A DNA stretch of 64,000 nt from Microbacterium sp. LWH11-1.2 (GTDB lineage: Bacteria > Actinomycetota > Actinomycetes > Actinomycetales > Microbacteriaceae). This document shows positions 47,857 to 59,201 of the stretch, in pieces. Under the pieces are notes generated by a model. It saw nothing but the letters and a program-made list of their open reading frames with translations. It ran no database searches and was not told where the DNA came from. Both the position numbers and the translations under genes were made by a program. Where the stretch lies: contig NZ_CP151636.1 of NCBI RefSeq assembly GCF_038397745.1, positions 2,728,001 through 2,792,000 on the forward strand. Reading direction: 5' to 3'. Within the stretch, counting starts at the first letter, position 1. Each line of letters starts with the position of its first letter.

Positions 47857-49205
47857 GCGATCGCGAACGGGCCGACGCGGTCTACGAGGCCCTGCTGAGT
47901 CGTGCGGGGGAGCGCTGGGTGCAGCCGCGCAAGGAGCGCACCGCGCGCATCCTCGCCTTCCTCGACGACCCGCAGCGGACGTACCGGGTCGTGCACATCA
48001 CGGGCACGAACGGCAAGACCTCGACCGCGCGGATGATCGAGAGCCTCCTGCGGGCCCATGACCTGCGCACGGGCCTGTTCACGAGTCCGCATCTGGAGCG
48101 CTTCACCGAGCGCATCATGATCGACGGTGAGCCGATCGACGATGCCGCGGTCGCCGACGCCTGGGACGAGATCGAGCCGTTCGTCGACATCGTCGACGCC
48201 GAGCTCGAGGCCGCAGGCGACGCGCCCCTCACCTTCTTCGAGCTGCTCACCGTCCTGGCCTTCGTGGCCGCGGCGGATGCGCCGATCGACGTGCTCGTGC
48301 TCGAGGTCGGCATGGGCGGCGAGTGGGACTCGACGAACACCGCAGACGGCGACGTCGCGGTCTTCGCTCCGATCGACATCGATCACGCGGATCGGCTCGG
48401 GAACACGATCGCCGAGATCGCCCAGGTCAAGGCCGGCATCATCAAGGAGGGCGCCGCCGTGGTGTCGGCTCAGCAGCCGCCGGAGGCCGCCGAGGTGCTG
48501 CGACGCGTCGCAGCCGAGCGCCACGCGACGATCGCGTTCGAGGGCGAGGAGTTCGGACTCGTCGACCAGAAGCTCGCCGTCGGCGGACAGCTCCTCTCGA
48601 TCCGCGGTCTGGCGGGGGAGTACGTCGAGGAGTACCTGCCTCTCTACGGCGCCCACCAGGGCCACAACGCCGCTCTCGCCGTCGCGGCGGTCGAGTCGCT
48701 CATCGGCGGCGGCACCCAGCGCATCGCCGCCGAGGTCATCACCGACGGCCTGCAGGGCGCCACCTCACCGGGGCGCCTGCAGCTGCTCGGCATCGCCCCG
48801 ACCGTCGTCGTCGATGCCGCCCACAACCCGCACGGCGCGAAGGCGCTCGCGCAGGCGCTCGACGACAGCTTCGACTTCGACGAGTGGGGCCTCGTGCTCG
48901 GCGTGCTCTCCGACAAGGACGCCGCGGGCATCATCGCGCAGCTCGCTCCGGCGGCGGCGCACGTGTTCGCCACAGCACCCGACTCCGACCGGGCGAGCGA
49001 TGCGGATGCCATCGCCGACCTGGTCGAGCAGGCGGGTCACCGCGCCACCGTGCATCACTCCCTGGCCGACGCCGCCGACGCCGCGCGCGAATGGGCGGCA
49101 TCGTCGGACCGTCGCGCCGTGGTCATCGCCGGATCCGTCGTGCTGGCCGGCGAGGCCATCGCCCTCGCCGAAGAAGAGGACTGGAAGTCGGGGTGGCGCG
49201 CGTGA
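47853..49205 (+). CDS. folC: Bifunctional folylpolyglutamate/dihydrofolate synthase
   Basis: A 450-residue Mur-ligase-type enzyme that adds glutamate to dihydropteroate and folates. The P-loop I-T-G-T-N-G-K-T-S is near residue 50, with [12 protein letters not shown] and [14 protein letters not shown] following, and D-A-A-H-N-P-H-G in the C-terminal domain. The ATG overlaps the ileS stop by 4 bases and the stop overlaps the next GTG, so ileS-folC-DUF4233 are translated as a chain. Confidence 0.96.
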   Translation: MSDRERADAVYEALLSRAGERWVQPRKERTARILAFLDDPQRTYRVVHITGTNGKTSTARMIESLLRAHDLRTGLFTSPHLERFTERIMIDGEPIDDAAVADAWDEIEPFVDIVDAELEAAGDAPLTFFELLTVLAFVAAADAPIDVLVLEVGMGGEWDSTNTADGDVAVFAPIDIDHADRLGNTIAEIAQVKAGIIKEGAAVVSAQQPPEAAEVLRRVAAERHATIAFEGEEFGLVDQKLAVGGQLLSIRGLAGEYVEEYLPLYGAHQGHNAALAVAAVESLIGGGTQRIAAEVITDGLQGATSPGRLQLLGIAPTVVVDAAHNPHGAKALAQALDDSFDFDEWGLVLGVLSDKDAAGIIAQLAPAAAHVFATAPDSDRASDADAIADLVEQAGHRATVHHSLADAADAAREWAASSDRRAVVIAGSVVLAGEAIALAEEEDWKSGWRA

Positions 49206-49615
49206 GTGCGGATGCCGCGCCCGCCCGCCGGCCTCGTCCGCCGCGCACGCTCGTGCAGAAGCTCGCACCGATCGTGCTGGGCTTCGAGGCGATCGTGGTG
49301 TTCCTCGCCGGACTCACGATCTTCGGCCTGAAGGCTCTCCCCACCGGCATCGAGCCCTGGTGGGCGATCGTCGCCGGTGCGGTCGTCGGTCTGGCGTGCA
49401 TCGCCGTCGCCGGCATGATCACCAAGCCGTGGGCGATCGCTGCAGGCTGGGTCATCCAGGTCGTCATCGCGCTGGCGGCGTTCCTCGAACCGGCCATCCT
49501 GCTCGTCGTCCTGATTTTCGGCGGCATGTGGGCGTATGCGACGATCATGGGGGCCCGCCTGGACGCACGACGTCCCGCCGAGCCCTCGACCGAGACTCAG
49601 ACAGAGAGTGAATGA
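49202..49615 (+). CDS. DUF4233 membrane protein
   Basis: A 137-residue protein with a short basic, proline-rich N-terminus (about 20 residues) and four predicted membrane helices (about 22-40, 47-66, 72-88 and 92-110). Its fixed place between folC and ndk is characteristic of the actinobacterial DUF4233 family, whose function is unknown. GTG 49202 overlaps the folC stop. Confidence 0.85.
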   Translation: MSADAAPARRPRPPRTLVQKLAPIVLGFEAIVVFLAGLTIFGLKALPTGIEPWWAIVAGAVVGLACIAVAGMITKPWAIAAGWVIQVVIALAAFLEPAILLVVLIFGGMWAYATIMGARLDARRPAEPSTETQTESE

Positions 49616-49616
49616 C

Positions 49617-50033
49617 ATGGCCACCGAAGAAACACTCGTCCTCGTCAAGCCCGACGGCGTCGCCCGCGGCCTCACCGGAGCGATCCTGGCGCGCATCGAG
49701 GCGAAGGGCTACGCGCTCGTCGACATCCGCCTCGTCGAGCCGGACCGCGACCTCCTCGCCGCGCACTACGCCGAGCACGAGGGCAAGCCCTTCTACGAGC
49801 CGCTGCTCGAGTTCATGCTCTCCGGCCCGTCGGTCGCGATCCGTCTCGCGGGCAACCGCGTGATCGAGGGCTTCCGCTCGCTCGCCGGCACCACCGACCC
49901 GACCACGGCTGCGCCCGGCACGATCCGCGGCGACTTCGGTCGCGACTGGGGCCTGAAGGTGCAGCAGAACCTCGTGCACGGCTCCGACAGCCCCGAGTCC
50001 GCCGCGCGCGAACTCGGCATCTGGTTCGACTGA
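49617..50033 (+). CDS. ndk: Nucleoside diphosphate kinase
   Basis: A 138-residue enzyme that equilibrates nucleoside di- and triphosphates by a phosphohistidine intermediate. K-P-D-G-V-A-R-G near the N-terminus and the active-site histidine H121 in NLVHGSDSPESA are intact, as is G-T-I-R-G-D-F. It begins one base after the DUF4233 stop and is the last gene of the ileS operon, followed by a strong bidirectional terminator. Confidence 0.97.
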   Translation: MATEETLVLVKPDGVARGLTGAILARIEAKGYALVDIRLVEPDRDLLAAHYAEHEGKPFYEPLLEFMLSGPSVAIRLAGNRVIEGFRSLAGTTDPTTAAPGTIRGDFGRDWGLKVQQNLVHGSDSPESAARELGIWFD

Positions 50034-50041
50034 GACCACGT

Positions 50042-50089
50042 ACGACGAAGCCCGCCGGAGGATCCTCGGATCCCGGCGGGCTTCGTCGT
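50042..50089. terminator. Bidirectional terminator between ndk and the VKOR gene
   Basis: A perfect 17-base stem (left arm ACGACGAAGCCCGCCGG) with a 14-base loop between two convergent genes. Confidence 0.85.
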
Positions 50090-50103
50090 CCGTGCGGTGC
50101 GAA

Positions 50104-50721
50104 TCAGGAGATCATGCCGATGACCTCGCCGAGGAGGTCGAGACCGCGGAGCTGCACGAGCAGGATGATGACGGCGTAGGCGAGGATCGTCGCCAGCGGA
50201 ACCCAGACCATGAGGCGGTTCGCCCGCTCCTGGACCTTCTCGTTGCCGGTGAACGTCCCGTTGCGCGTGAGATGGAGCATGGTCGCGAAGAACGTCGGGA
50301 TCGTGACCGACCAGGTGAGCATGCACCAGGGGCACAGCACGCCGAGGTTCGGAGCGTAGAGGCTCTGACCGATGAGCCAGCAGACGAAGACGAAGGCGAG
50401 GAGGACCCCTGCCCCGAACGTCGCCCAGAACCACCGGGGGAAGCGCGCTCCGGCCAGGAGTGCCACGCCCACGAAGATCGGGGCCATCCAGCCCGCGATG
50501 CCGAGGATCGGATTCGGGAAGCCGAACAGCTCGCCCTGCCAGGAGTCGAGGTTCTTGCCGCATTGGATCATCACGCTGACGTTGCAGCTGAGATCGGCCT
50601 CCGGATTCGCCAGCTGGATGAACTTGTCCATCGTCAGCTGGAAGGCGGCGAACCAGCCGATGACGCCGGCGATGATCAACCAGACGGCGTAGACCACGGG
50701 GCGGGTGCGCTGCTCGCTCAT
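50104..50721 (-). CDS. Vitamin K epoxide reductase (VKOR) family protein
   Basis: A 205-residue integral membrane protein with about five helices. The loop cysteines C46 and C54 and the active-site C130-P-W-C133 motif are the two redox pairs of bacterial VKOR, which reoxidises a DsbA-like partner by passing electrons to menaquinone. No DsbA-like gene adjoins it, so the partner is elsewhere. The protein stands alone without a fused thioredoxin domain. ATG 50721 faces the rne promoter region. Confidence 0.92.
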   Translation of the reverse strand: MSEQRTRPVVYAVWLIIAGVIGWFAAFQLTMDKFIQLANPEADLSCNVSVMIQCGKNLDSWQGELFGFPNPILGIAGWMAPIFVGVALLAGARFPRWFWATFGAGVLLAFVFVCWLIGQSLYAPNLGVLCPWCMLTWSVTIPTFFATMLHLTRNGTFTGNEKVQERANRLMVWVPLATILAYAVIILLVQLRGLDLLGEVIGMIS

Positions 50722-50819
50722 ATCGGGATTATCTCAGTGACGGCTATGGATGCGACGAGAACAGGCCGGAGAAAACGCGGGCTCGACGGTGGGATGCCGT
50801 ATTCCACGCGACTTGGTGC

Positions 50820-50825
50820 GATAAT
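50820..50825 (+). promoter_or_regulatory. Possible -10 of rne with long 5' leader
   Basis: GATAAT would start transcription near 50832 and give a 173-base leader containing hairpins at 50936-50955 and 50965-50987 just before the ribosome binding site. The 283-base gap holds no gene. Confidence 0.45.
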
Positions 50826-51004
50826 GGCCTGTGATGCGATGGACGGCGCCGCCGTCACGCGCATCGACGCAGACTTCGGGGCCCCATGGCCCCACGCGAT
50901 CAGAGCCATGAGCCGGTCGCACTTCGATTGAGTTCGCGGCACCCGCGGGTGTCGCATGAGATTTCGCGGAGCACCTGGTGCTCTGCGCAGGGAGCAAGCC
51001 AGAG

Positions 51005-53611
51005 ATGGCCGATGAGAACAATGACAACAACGTCCCTACCCTCGACACCTCGGCTGACGCCGCGGAGTCTCTGACGGAGTCGACGGCTTCCGAGACTGAC
51101 GCGACGCCCGAGGGCGAGGCGGCCGAGCAGGCCGCGCCGGCGGAGGCGCCGACCATCGACGAGCCGCACACCGACGAGCCGATCATCGACTCAGAGGCCG
51201 TTGCTGTCGCGGTCGCCGAGGCCGAGATCGCCGCGGACGAGGCTGACGGTGGAGCATCCGCTGCGGGCGTCGACGAGACGTCCGTCGCCGAGGCGACGCC
51301 GGTCGAGGACGAGACCGTCGATGCGCCGGAGGACGACGCCGAGGTGATCGCCGAGGCCCTCGTCGCCTCCAGCCTCGAGATCGAGTCGGACGTGAAGCCC
51401 GCTGATGACGCTGAGCTCCCGGCGGAGCCGGCGGCCGAGACCGAGACGAAGGCGGCCGAGGAGACGAAGCCGGCTGAGGAGCCCGAGGTCGCAGCACCCG
51501 TGACCGCGGTGTCGCTGGGCCTGCTGCCCGAGGTGTTCGTCTCCCAGGTCTCCACCCAGCTGCACTTCTACGCGCCCGAGATCGTGCCGCTCCCGGCGCG
51601 CCCCGAGCGCAACGAGCGCATCTTCGACCGTATCGCCGAGCGCGACCAGGACGAGCCGGCATCCGGCCGCCGAGGACGCCGCCGTCGCGGCGGTTCCGAA
51701 GGCGATGACCAGCGGGACGAGCCTCGTCCGCGTCAGCGCGTCGTCGAGTACATCACCGAGCCGAAGGCCATCAAGGGCTCGACGCGTCTCGAGGCGAAGA
51801 AGCAGCGCCGCCGCGACGGGCGTGACGCAGGTCGTCGTCGCCCGGTCGTGACCGAGGCCGAGTTCCTCGCCCGGCGCGAGTCGGTCGATCGCAAGATGGT
51901 CGTCCGCGCCAAGAACGGCCGCACGCAGATCGGCGTCCTCGAGGACGGCGTCCTCGTCGAGCACTACGTCGCCCGCAACCAGGACGCGTCGCTGATCGGC
52001 AACGTGTACCTCGGCCGCGTGCAGAACGTCCTCCCCAGCATGGAAGCCGCGTTCGTCGACATCGGCCGCGGCCGCAACGCCGTGCTGTACTCCGGCGAGG
52101 TCGACTGGGACGGCGTCGAGACCGGCAACCAGCCGCGTCGCATCGAGCTCGCTCTCAAGCCGGGCGACCGCGTGCTCGTGCAGGTCACGAAGGACCCGAT
52201 CGGGCACAAGGGTGCTCGCCTGACCAGCCAGATCTCGCTTCCCGGCCGCTACCTCGTGTACGTGCCGGGCGGCTCGATGAACGGCATCAGCCGCAAGCTT
52301 CCCGACAACGAGCGCGCCCGTCTGAAGCGCATCCTCAAGGAGGTGCTGCCCGAGTCGTCCGGTGTGATCGTCCGTACCGCCGCCGAGGGGGCCACCGAGG
52401 ACCAGCTGACGCGCGACGTGCAGCGTCTCACCGCGCAGTGGGAGCACATCCGGAAGCAGGTCGAGAACCAGCAGGCGCCGGCCCTCCTGCACGCGGAGCC
52501 GGACCTGCTCGTCAAGATCGTCCGGGATGTCTTCAACGAGGACTTCACGAAGATGCTCATCCAGGGCGACGAGTCGCAGCGCACCATCCGCGCGTACCTC
52601 GAGAGCGTCGCTCCCGACCTGCTCGAGCGGGTCGAGGCCTACGAGGACGAGACAGACCCGTTTGACGCGTTCCGCATCACCGAGCAGATCGAGAAGGCGC
52701 TGGACCGCAAGGTCTGGCTGCCCTCCGGCGGCTCGCTCGTGATCGACCGCACCGAGGCCATGACGGTCGTCGACGTCAACACCGGCAAGTTCGTCGGCTC
52801 GGGCGGAAACCTCGAGGAGACGGTCACCAAGAACAACCTCGAGGCCGCGGAGGAGATCGTCCGCCAGCTGCGTCTGCGCGACATCGGCGGCATCATCGTC
52901 GTCGACTTCATCGACATGGTCCTCGAGTCCAACCGCGACCTCGTGCTGCGTCGCCTGATCGAGTGCCTGAGCCGCGACCGGACGAAGCACCAGGTCGCCG
53001 AGGTCACATCGCTCGGTCTCGTGCAGATGACGCGCAAGAAGCTCGGCCTGGGCCTGCTGGAGACCTTCAGCGAGGCCTGCGAGGTCTGCGCCGGTCGCGG
53101 TGTCATCGTGCACCACGACCCGGTCGTCAAGCACCGCTCCAACGGCAACGATCGCAGCAACGGGAACGGGAACGGCAACAGCCAGGGCAACCGCCGCCAG
53201 CGCGGCGGGGGCAACGGCCAGAGCCAGAGCGCGCCGCCCGCGCCGAACGTCACGCACAGCATTCCCGAGGGCGCCAAGTCGGCGCTCGCGCAGATCGCCG
53301 CGTCGACCCTGGCGCCGAGCATCGAGCCGGTCGAGATCGCCGCGGATGCCGGTTCGGCCGAGGCGGCGCAGAGCGCTGCGCCGGAGCGCGCGAAGAAGCC
53401 GAGGAAGAAGCGCGGCTCCGACCGCAAGGCGCCCAAGTCGCCGGCGGAGGCGCTGCTCGACTCGGTTCTCGACGCGCTGCCAGAGCCCAAGGCTCCCGGT
53501 CAGGGCCGAGGACGTCGTCGCGTGAGCACGGCCGCGCTCACCGGTACCCCGGTGTCGGTCAACAACGACGCGTCAGCGGCGCCGGTCGCGTCCGCGGACA
53601 CGGAGTCCTGA
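51005..53611 (+). CDS. rne: Ribonuclease E/G family endonuclease
   Basis: An 868-residue RNase E/G of the actinobacterial type, processing rRNA and initiating mRNA decay. Residues 1-245 are an acidic, Ala/Glu-rich disordered N-terminal extension. The catalytic core follows, with an S1 domain (L-I-G-N-V-Y-L-G-R-V-Q-N-V-L-P), the DNase I-like site (M-T-V-V-D-V-N-T-G-K-F-V-G, then I-I-V-V-D-F-I-D-M) and the zinc-link C-E-V-C-A-G-R-G. The tail of about 160 residues is Gly/Asn/Lys-rich and likely disordered. ATG 51005 has GGGAG upstream. Its end overlaps the convergent DUF4031 gene by 39 bases. Confidence 0.95.
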   Translation: MADENNDNNVPTLDTSADAAESLTESTASETDATPEGEAAEQAAPAEAPTIDEPHTDEPIIDSEAVAVAVAEAEIAADEADGGASAAGVDETSVAEATPVEDETVDAPEDDAEVIAEALVASSLEIESDVKPADDAELPAEPAAETETKAAEETKPAEEPEVAAPVTAVSLGLLPEVFVSQVSTQLHFYAPEIVPLPARPERNERIFDRIAERDQDEPASGRRGRRRRGGSEGDDQRDEPRPRQRVVEYITEPKAIKGSTRLEAKKQRRRDGRDAGRRRPVVTEAEFLARRESVDRKMVVRAKNGRTQIGVLEDGVLVEHYVARNQDASLIGNVYLGRVQNVLPSMEAAFVDIGRGRNAVLYSGEVDWDGVETGNQPRRIELALKPGDRVLVQVTKDPIGHKGARLTSQISLPGRYLVYVPGGSMNGISRKLPDNERARLKRILKEVLPESSGVIVRTAAEGATEDQLTRDVQRLTAQWEHIRKQVENQQAPALLHAEPDLLVKIVRDVFNEDFTKMLIQGDESQRTIRAYLESVAPDLLERVEAYEDETDPFDAFRITEQIEKALDRKVWLPSGGSLVIDRTEAMTVVDVNTGKFVGSGGNLEETVTKNNLEAAEEIVRQLRLRDIGGIIVVDFIDMVLESNRDLVLRRLIECLSRDRTKHQVAEVTSLGLVQMTRKKLGLGLLETFSEACEVCAGRGVIVHHDPVVKHRSNGNDRSNGNGNGNSQGNRRQRGGGNGQSQSAPPAPNVTHSIPEGAKSALAQIAASTLAPSIEPVEIAADAGSAEAAQSAAPERAKKPRKKRGSDRKAPKSPAEALLDSVLDALPEPKAPGQGRGRRRVSTAALTGTPVSVNNDASAAPVASADTES

Positions 53612-53842
53612 GGCGATCAGTCGTCGCACCAGCTCTTTGCCCGCGACGTGCTCGGCGCCCCCGGCGATGAGCCGGGGGACCAGGTCGGCGGGAACGTCGT
53701 AGTGATCCAGGTCGAAGGCGCGCGCGGGGACGTCGTGCGCCTTCGCGAAGGCGTGCAGCTCGTCGAGATCGGCGTCGCTCACCAGGTGGGCCCAGAGGCG
53801 CCCGTGCGCGGGCCAGAGCGGGTCGTCGACGAGTACGGTCAT
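53573..53842 (-). CDS. DUF4031 domain protein
   Basis: An 89-residue protein with the family opening [20 protein letters not shown], followed by [12 protein letters not shown] and F-D-L-D-H-Y-D-V-P. This is a small actinobacterial and proteobacterial family of unknown function. A TAGGCT hexamer ends 6 bases before ATG 53842, so it is probably leaderless. Its last 13 codons overlap the end of rne on the other strand. Confidence 0.85.
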   Translation of the reverse strand: MTVLVDDPLWPAHGRLWAHLVSDADLDELHAFAKAHDVPARAFDLDHYDVPADLVPRLIAGGAEHVAGKELVRRLIASGLRVRGRDRRR

Positions 53843-53848
53843 CCCGCA

Positions 53849-53854
53849 AGCCTA
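53849..53854 (-). promoter_or_regulatory. Predicted -10 of the DUF4031 gene
   Basis: TAGGCT on the minus strand, separated from ATG 53842 by 6 bases. Confidence 0.55.
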
Positions 53855-53904
53855 GGACGCGGACACGCCACCCGGCTCGCTTTGCGACACCGCTCCGCAT
53901 CCGG

Positions 53905-53910
53905 TAAAGT
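53905..53910 (+). promoter_or_regulatory. Predicted -10 of rplU-rpmA
   Basis: TAAAGT, placing the transcript start near 53917. Confidence 0.5.
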
Positions 53911-53916
53911 AGTCCC

Positions 53917-54055
53917 TTGGTGCGTATGCCGTCCCGTCCTCGTCGGTCGGAGCGGAGAGCCTTGCTTTCGCACTCGTCGTCCTGCGACGCATGCAAGCAA
54001 CAGTCTTCCCGTGAGATTCTCGGAGCCGCGTGCTCCCCAACGAAACAGGTATGAA
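53917..54055 (+). promoter_or_regulatory. Structured leader of rplU-rpmA
   Basis: About 139 bases of leader. A two-part hairpin is visible: CTTGC (53961-53965) with GCAAG (53993-53997), and CGTCG (53975-53979) with CGACG (53985-53989). L21/L27 operons in many bacteria carry autoregulatory leaders, so this may bind L21 or another product. A six-codon frame begins at ATG 54051 and overlaps the rplU start out of frame. Confidence 0.5.
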
Positions 54056-54364
54056 GTGGTTTACGCAGTAGTGCGCGCCGGTGGGCGGCAGGAGAAGGTC
54101 GAGGTCGGCACGATCGTTCAGCTCGACCGTGTCAAGGCTGCCCAGGGCGAGAAGATCGAGCTTGCCGCTGTGCTGCTCGTCGACGGCGCCACGGTGACCA
54201 CCGACGCTGACAAGCTGGCGAAGGTCAAGGTCACGGCCGAGGTCATCGGCAACCTCCGCGGCCCGAAGATCATCATCCAGAAGTACAAGAACAAGACCGG
54301 CTACAAGAAGCGTCAGGGCCACCGCCAGGAGCTCACGCGCGTCAAGATCACCGGCATCAAGTAA
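54056..54364 (+). CDS. rplU: 50S ribosomal protein L21
   Basis: A 102-residue large-subunit protein binding 23S r[20 protein letters not shown] at the N-terminus and the C-terminal [14 protein letters not shown] are family signatures. GTG 54056 is chosen because it gives the standard N-terminus; the only upstream purine run is ACAGG. rpmA follows 18 bases downstream. Confidence 0.97.
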   Translation: MVYAVVRAGGRQEKVEVGTIVQLDRVKAAQGEKIELAAVLLVDGATVTTDADKLAKVKVTAEVIGNLRGPKIIIQKYKNKTGYKKRQGHRQELTRVKITGIK

Positions 54365-54382
54365 GACCGAGGAGACCAGGAC

Positions 54383-54640
54383 ATGGCACATAAAAAGGGC
54401 GCAAGCTCCACCCGCAACGGTCGTGACTCCAACGCTCAGCGACTTGGCGTCAAGCGCTTCGGCGGTCAGCAGGTCCTCGCCGGCGAGATCATCGTCCGCC
54501 AGCGCGGCACGCACTTCCACCCCGGCGTGAACGTCGGCCGTGGTGGCGACGACACGCTGTTCGCTCTGGCCGCCGGTGCGGTCCAGTTCGGCGCGAAGGG
54601 CGGCCGCAAGGTCGTCAACATCGTCGCCGCTGCTGAGTGA
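54383..54640 (+). CDS. rpmA: 50S ribosomal protein L27
   Basis: An 85-residue protein near the peptidyl-transferase centre. [19 protein letters not shown] at the N-terminus and [10 protein letters not shown] are diagnostic. There is no cleavable N-terminal extension of the Staphylococcus type. ATG 54383 follows GAGGAGA. A terminator hairpin lies before obgE. Confidence 0.98.
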   Translation: MAHKKGASSTRNGRDSNAQRLGVKRFGGQQVLAGEIIVRQRGTHFHPGVNVGRGGDDTLFALAAGAVQFGAKGGRKVVNIVAAAE

Positions 54641-57036
<2,396 letters not shown>

Positions 57037-57045
57037 ACTGATCGG

Positions 57046-58299
57046 ATGACCGACCAGACCCCGCAGGTGCGCCTGGAGCGCGCCAAGGAGGCGTCTCGCG
57101 CCACTGCCGCCCTCACCAGCGACGACAAGGTGCGCGCCCTCGAATCGATCGCCGTGGCGCTCGAGCAGAACAGCGCCCGCATCATCGAGGCGAACGCCCG
57201 CGACATCGAGCGCGGCCGCGCCGACGGCATCGGCGAGTCGCTCATCGACCGGCTGCGGCTCGACGAGAAGCGCGTCGCCGCCCTCGCCGCCGCGGTGCGC
57301 CAGGTCTCCTCGCTTCCGGATCCGGTCGGCCGCGTCGTGGGTGGGCACCGCATGCCGAACGGCGTGGCTCTGGAGCAGGTTCGCGTGCCCTTCGGCGTGG
57401 TCGGAGCGATCTACGAGGCGCGTCCCAATGTGACGGTCGACATCGCCGCTCTCGCCCTGCGATCGGGCAACGCCGTCGTGCTGCGTGGCGGAAGCGCGGC
57501 GCGCGAGTCGAACACGGTGCTGGTCGAGGTCATGCGCGACGCGCTCGAGGGCGCCGGAGTCACGGCAGAGGCGATCCAGACCGTCGACGACTTCGGGCGC
57601 GAAGGCGCGAAGGCGCTCATGAACGGCCGGGGCTTCATCGATGTCCTCGTGCCGCGGGGGAGCGCCGGGCTGATCGAGACCGTCGTCACCGAGTCGACGG
57701 TCCCGGTGATCGAGACGGGCGCGGGCAACGTCCACATCCTGCTCGACGAGACCGCTCCCGACGACTGGGCGCGTGACATCGTGGTGAACGCCAAGGTGCA
57801 GCGTCCGAGCGTGTGCAACGCGGTCGAGACCGTGCTCGTGCACCGGCAGGCCGCGCCGCGACTGATCCCGCTCGTCGCCAGTGCGCTGCAGAGCGAGGGC
57901 GTCGCGATCCACGGAGACGACGTCGTCGCCGGCCTCGTGTCGAACGTGATCCCCGCGACGGAGGAGGACTGGGCCACCGAGTACCTGAGCCTCGACATCG
58001 CGATGAAGGTCGTCGATTCGCTCGACGAGGCGCTCGACCACATCCGCCGCTACAGCACGGGTCACACCGAGTCGATCGTCACGACCGACACGCGCAATGC
58101 GGAGCGCTTCCTCGCGGAGGTCGACTCCGCCGTGGTCATGGCCAACGCATCCACCCGCTTCACCGACGGAGGCGAGTTCGGGTTCGGTGCGGAGGTCGGC
58201 ATCTCGACACAGAAGCTGCACGCTCGCGGCCCGATGGGGCTCTCCGAGCTGACCAGCACGAAGTGGCTCGCGCGTGGATCGGGTCAGACCCGCGGCTGA
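57046..58299 (+). CDS. proA: Gamma-glutamyl phosphate reductase
   Basis: A 417-residue NADPH-dependent enzyme, second in proline synthesis. P-F-G-V-V-G-A-I-Y-E-A-R-P-N-V-T, L-R-G-G-S-A-A, the nucleophilic cysteine in Q-R-P-S-V-C-N-A-V-E-T and F-G-F-G-A-E-V-G-I-S-T-Q-K are conserved. It starts 9 bases after proB and completes the obgE-proB-proA run. Confidence 0.98.
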   Translation: MTDQTPQVRLERAKEASRATAALTSDDKVRALESIAVALEQNSARIIEANARDIERGRADGIGESLIDRLRLDEKRVAALAAAVRQVSSLPDPVGRVVGGHRMPNGVALEQVRVPFGVVGAIYEARPNVTVDIAALALRSGNAVVLRGGSAARESNTVLVEVMRDALEGAGVTAEAIQTVDDFGREGAKALMNGRGFIDVLVPRGSAGLIETVVTESTVPVIETGAGNVHILLDETAPDDWARDIVVNAKVQRPSVCNAVETVLVHRQAAPRLIPLVASALQSEGVAIHGDDVVAGLVSNVIPATEEDWATEYLSLDIAMKVVDSLDEALDHIRRYSTGHTESIVTTDTRNAERFLAEVDSAVVMANASTRFTDGGEFGFGAEVGISTQKLHARGPMGLSELTSTKWLARGSGQTRG

Positions 58300-58303
58300 G
58301 GGC

Positions 58304-58309
58304 TAGACT
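58304..58309 (+). promoter_or_regulatory. Predicted -10 after proA
   Basis: TAGACT, giving a leader of about 50 bases with ACGGAG before the small membrane protein gene and nadD. Confidence 0.5.
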
Positions 58310-58364
58310 GGGGGACGCTGTCCCGCTCAGGATCCCGAAGAGCACGCCACGAAACGGAGTCACG

Positions 58365-58589
58365 ATGAACCTCGTCGCACAGATCGCGATGGCCGCCGCC
58401 GAAACCGAGCACCACGGTAACGTCGCGCTCGAGACGGTGATCTTCGGAGTCATCGCTGCGATCGTGTTCGCGTTCCTGGCGCTCGTGACGCTCTCGTACA
58501 AGAACGTCGCCAACCGTCATTCGGCGAAGGCCGAGGCCTGGGCCGCGAAGCACGGCAAGGACGGACACGAGGCAGGACACGGCCACTAG
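58365..58589 (+). CDS. Small single-span membrane protein with histidine-rich tail
   Basis: A 74-residue protein starting at ATG 58365 behind ACGGAG. One hydrophobic helix (about residues 24-43, V-I-F-G-V-I-A-A-I-V-F-A-F-L-A-L-V) is followed by a basic stretch and the end D-G-H-E-A-G-H-G-H. Three more histidine or acidic residues (T-E-H-H) precede the helix. The His-rich tail could bind metal, but the role is unknown. It is six bases upstream of nadD and probably co-transcribed. Confidence 0.75.
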   Translation: MNLVAQIAMAAAETEHHGNVALETVIFGVIAAIVFAFLALVTLSYKNVANRHSAKAEAWAAKHGKDGHEAGHGH

Positions 58590-58595
58590 GCCCTT

Positions 58596-59201
58596 ATGGA
58601 CACTGCTGCGACCACGCGCACCCCGCGCATCGGCGTGATGGGCGGAACGTTCGACCCCATCCATCACGGCCACCTGGTCGCCGCGAGCGAGGTCGCGCAC
58701 TCCTTCGACCTCGACGAGGTGGTGTTCGTCCCGACCGGCCACCCGTGGCAGAAGTCCGACGTCACCCCCAGCGAGCACCGCTATCTGATGACGGTGATCG
58801 CGACGGCATCCAACCCCCGATTCACGGTGAGCCGCGTCGACATCGACCGCGAGGGACCGACCTACACGATCGACACGCTCCGCGATCTGAAGCGCGACCG
58901 GCCCGACGCGGAGCTCTTCTTCATCACCGGAGCGGACGCCGTAGCGCAAATTCTCAGTTGGAGGGACCATGATGAGTTGTGGGAGTTGGCCCACTTCGTC
59001 GCGGTCTCTCGCCCAGGACACGTTCTGAGCACCGACGGCCTCCCGAGCGACAACGTCAGCCAACTGGAGGTACCGGCACTGTCGATCTCATCGACGGTCT
59101 GCCGTGAACGCGTTCGCGACGATCAGCCGGTCTGGTACCTGGTCCCCGACGGAGTCGTTCAGTACATCGCGAAGCATCATCTGTATCGGAGCAAGGCATG
59201 A
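58596..59201 (+). CDS. nadD: Nicotinate-nucleotide adenylyltransferase
   Basis: A 201-residue enzyme joining nicotinate mononucleotide and ATP in NAD synthesis. The nucleotidyltransferase motif [11 protein letters not shown] is at residues 16-26, with [10 protein letters not shown] and the C-terminal [10 protein letters not shown]. It overlaps the next gene by 4 bases. The conserved actinobacterial neighbourhood obgE-proA-nadD-rsfS supports the call. Confidence 0.96.
   Translation: MDTAATTRTPRIGVMGGTFDPIHHGHLVAASEVAHSFDLDEVVFVPTGHPWQKSDVTPSEHRYLMTVIATASNPRFTVSRVDIDREGPTYTIDTLRDLKRDRPDAELFFITGADAVAQILSWRDHDELWELAHFVAVSRPGHVLSTDGLPSDNVSQLEVPALSISSTVCRERVRDDQPVWYLVPDGVVQYIAKHHLYRSKA

Noticed and set aside
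50734..51555. Ser/Ala-rich minus-strand frame opposite the rne N-terminus
   Set aside because: It is the reverse reading of the acidic low-complexity region of rne and has no start signals.
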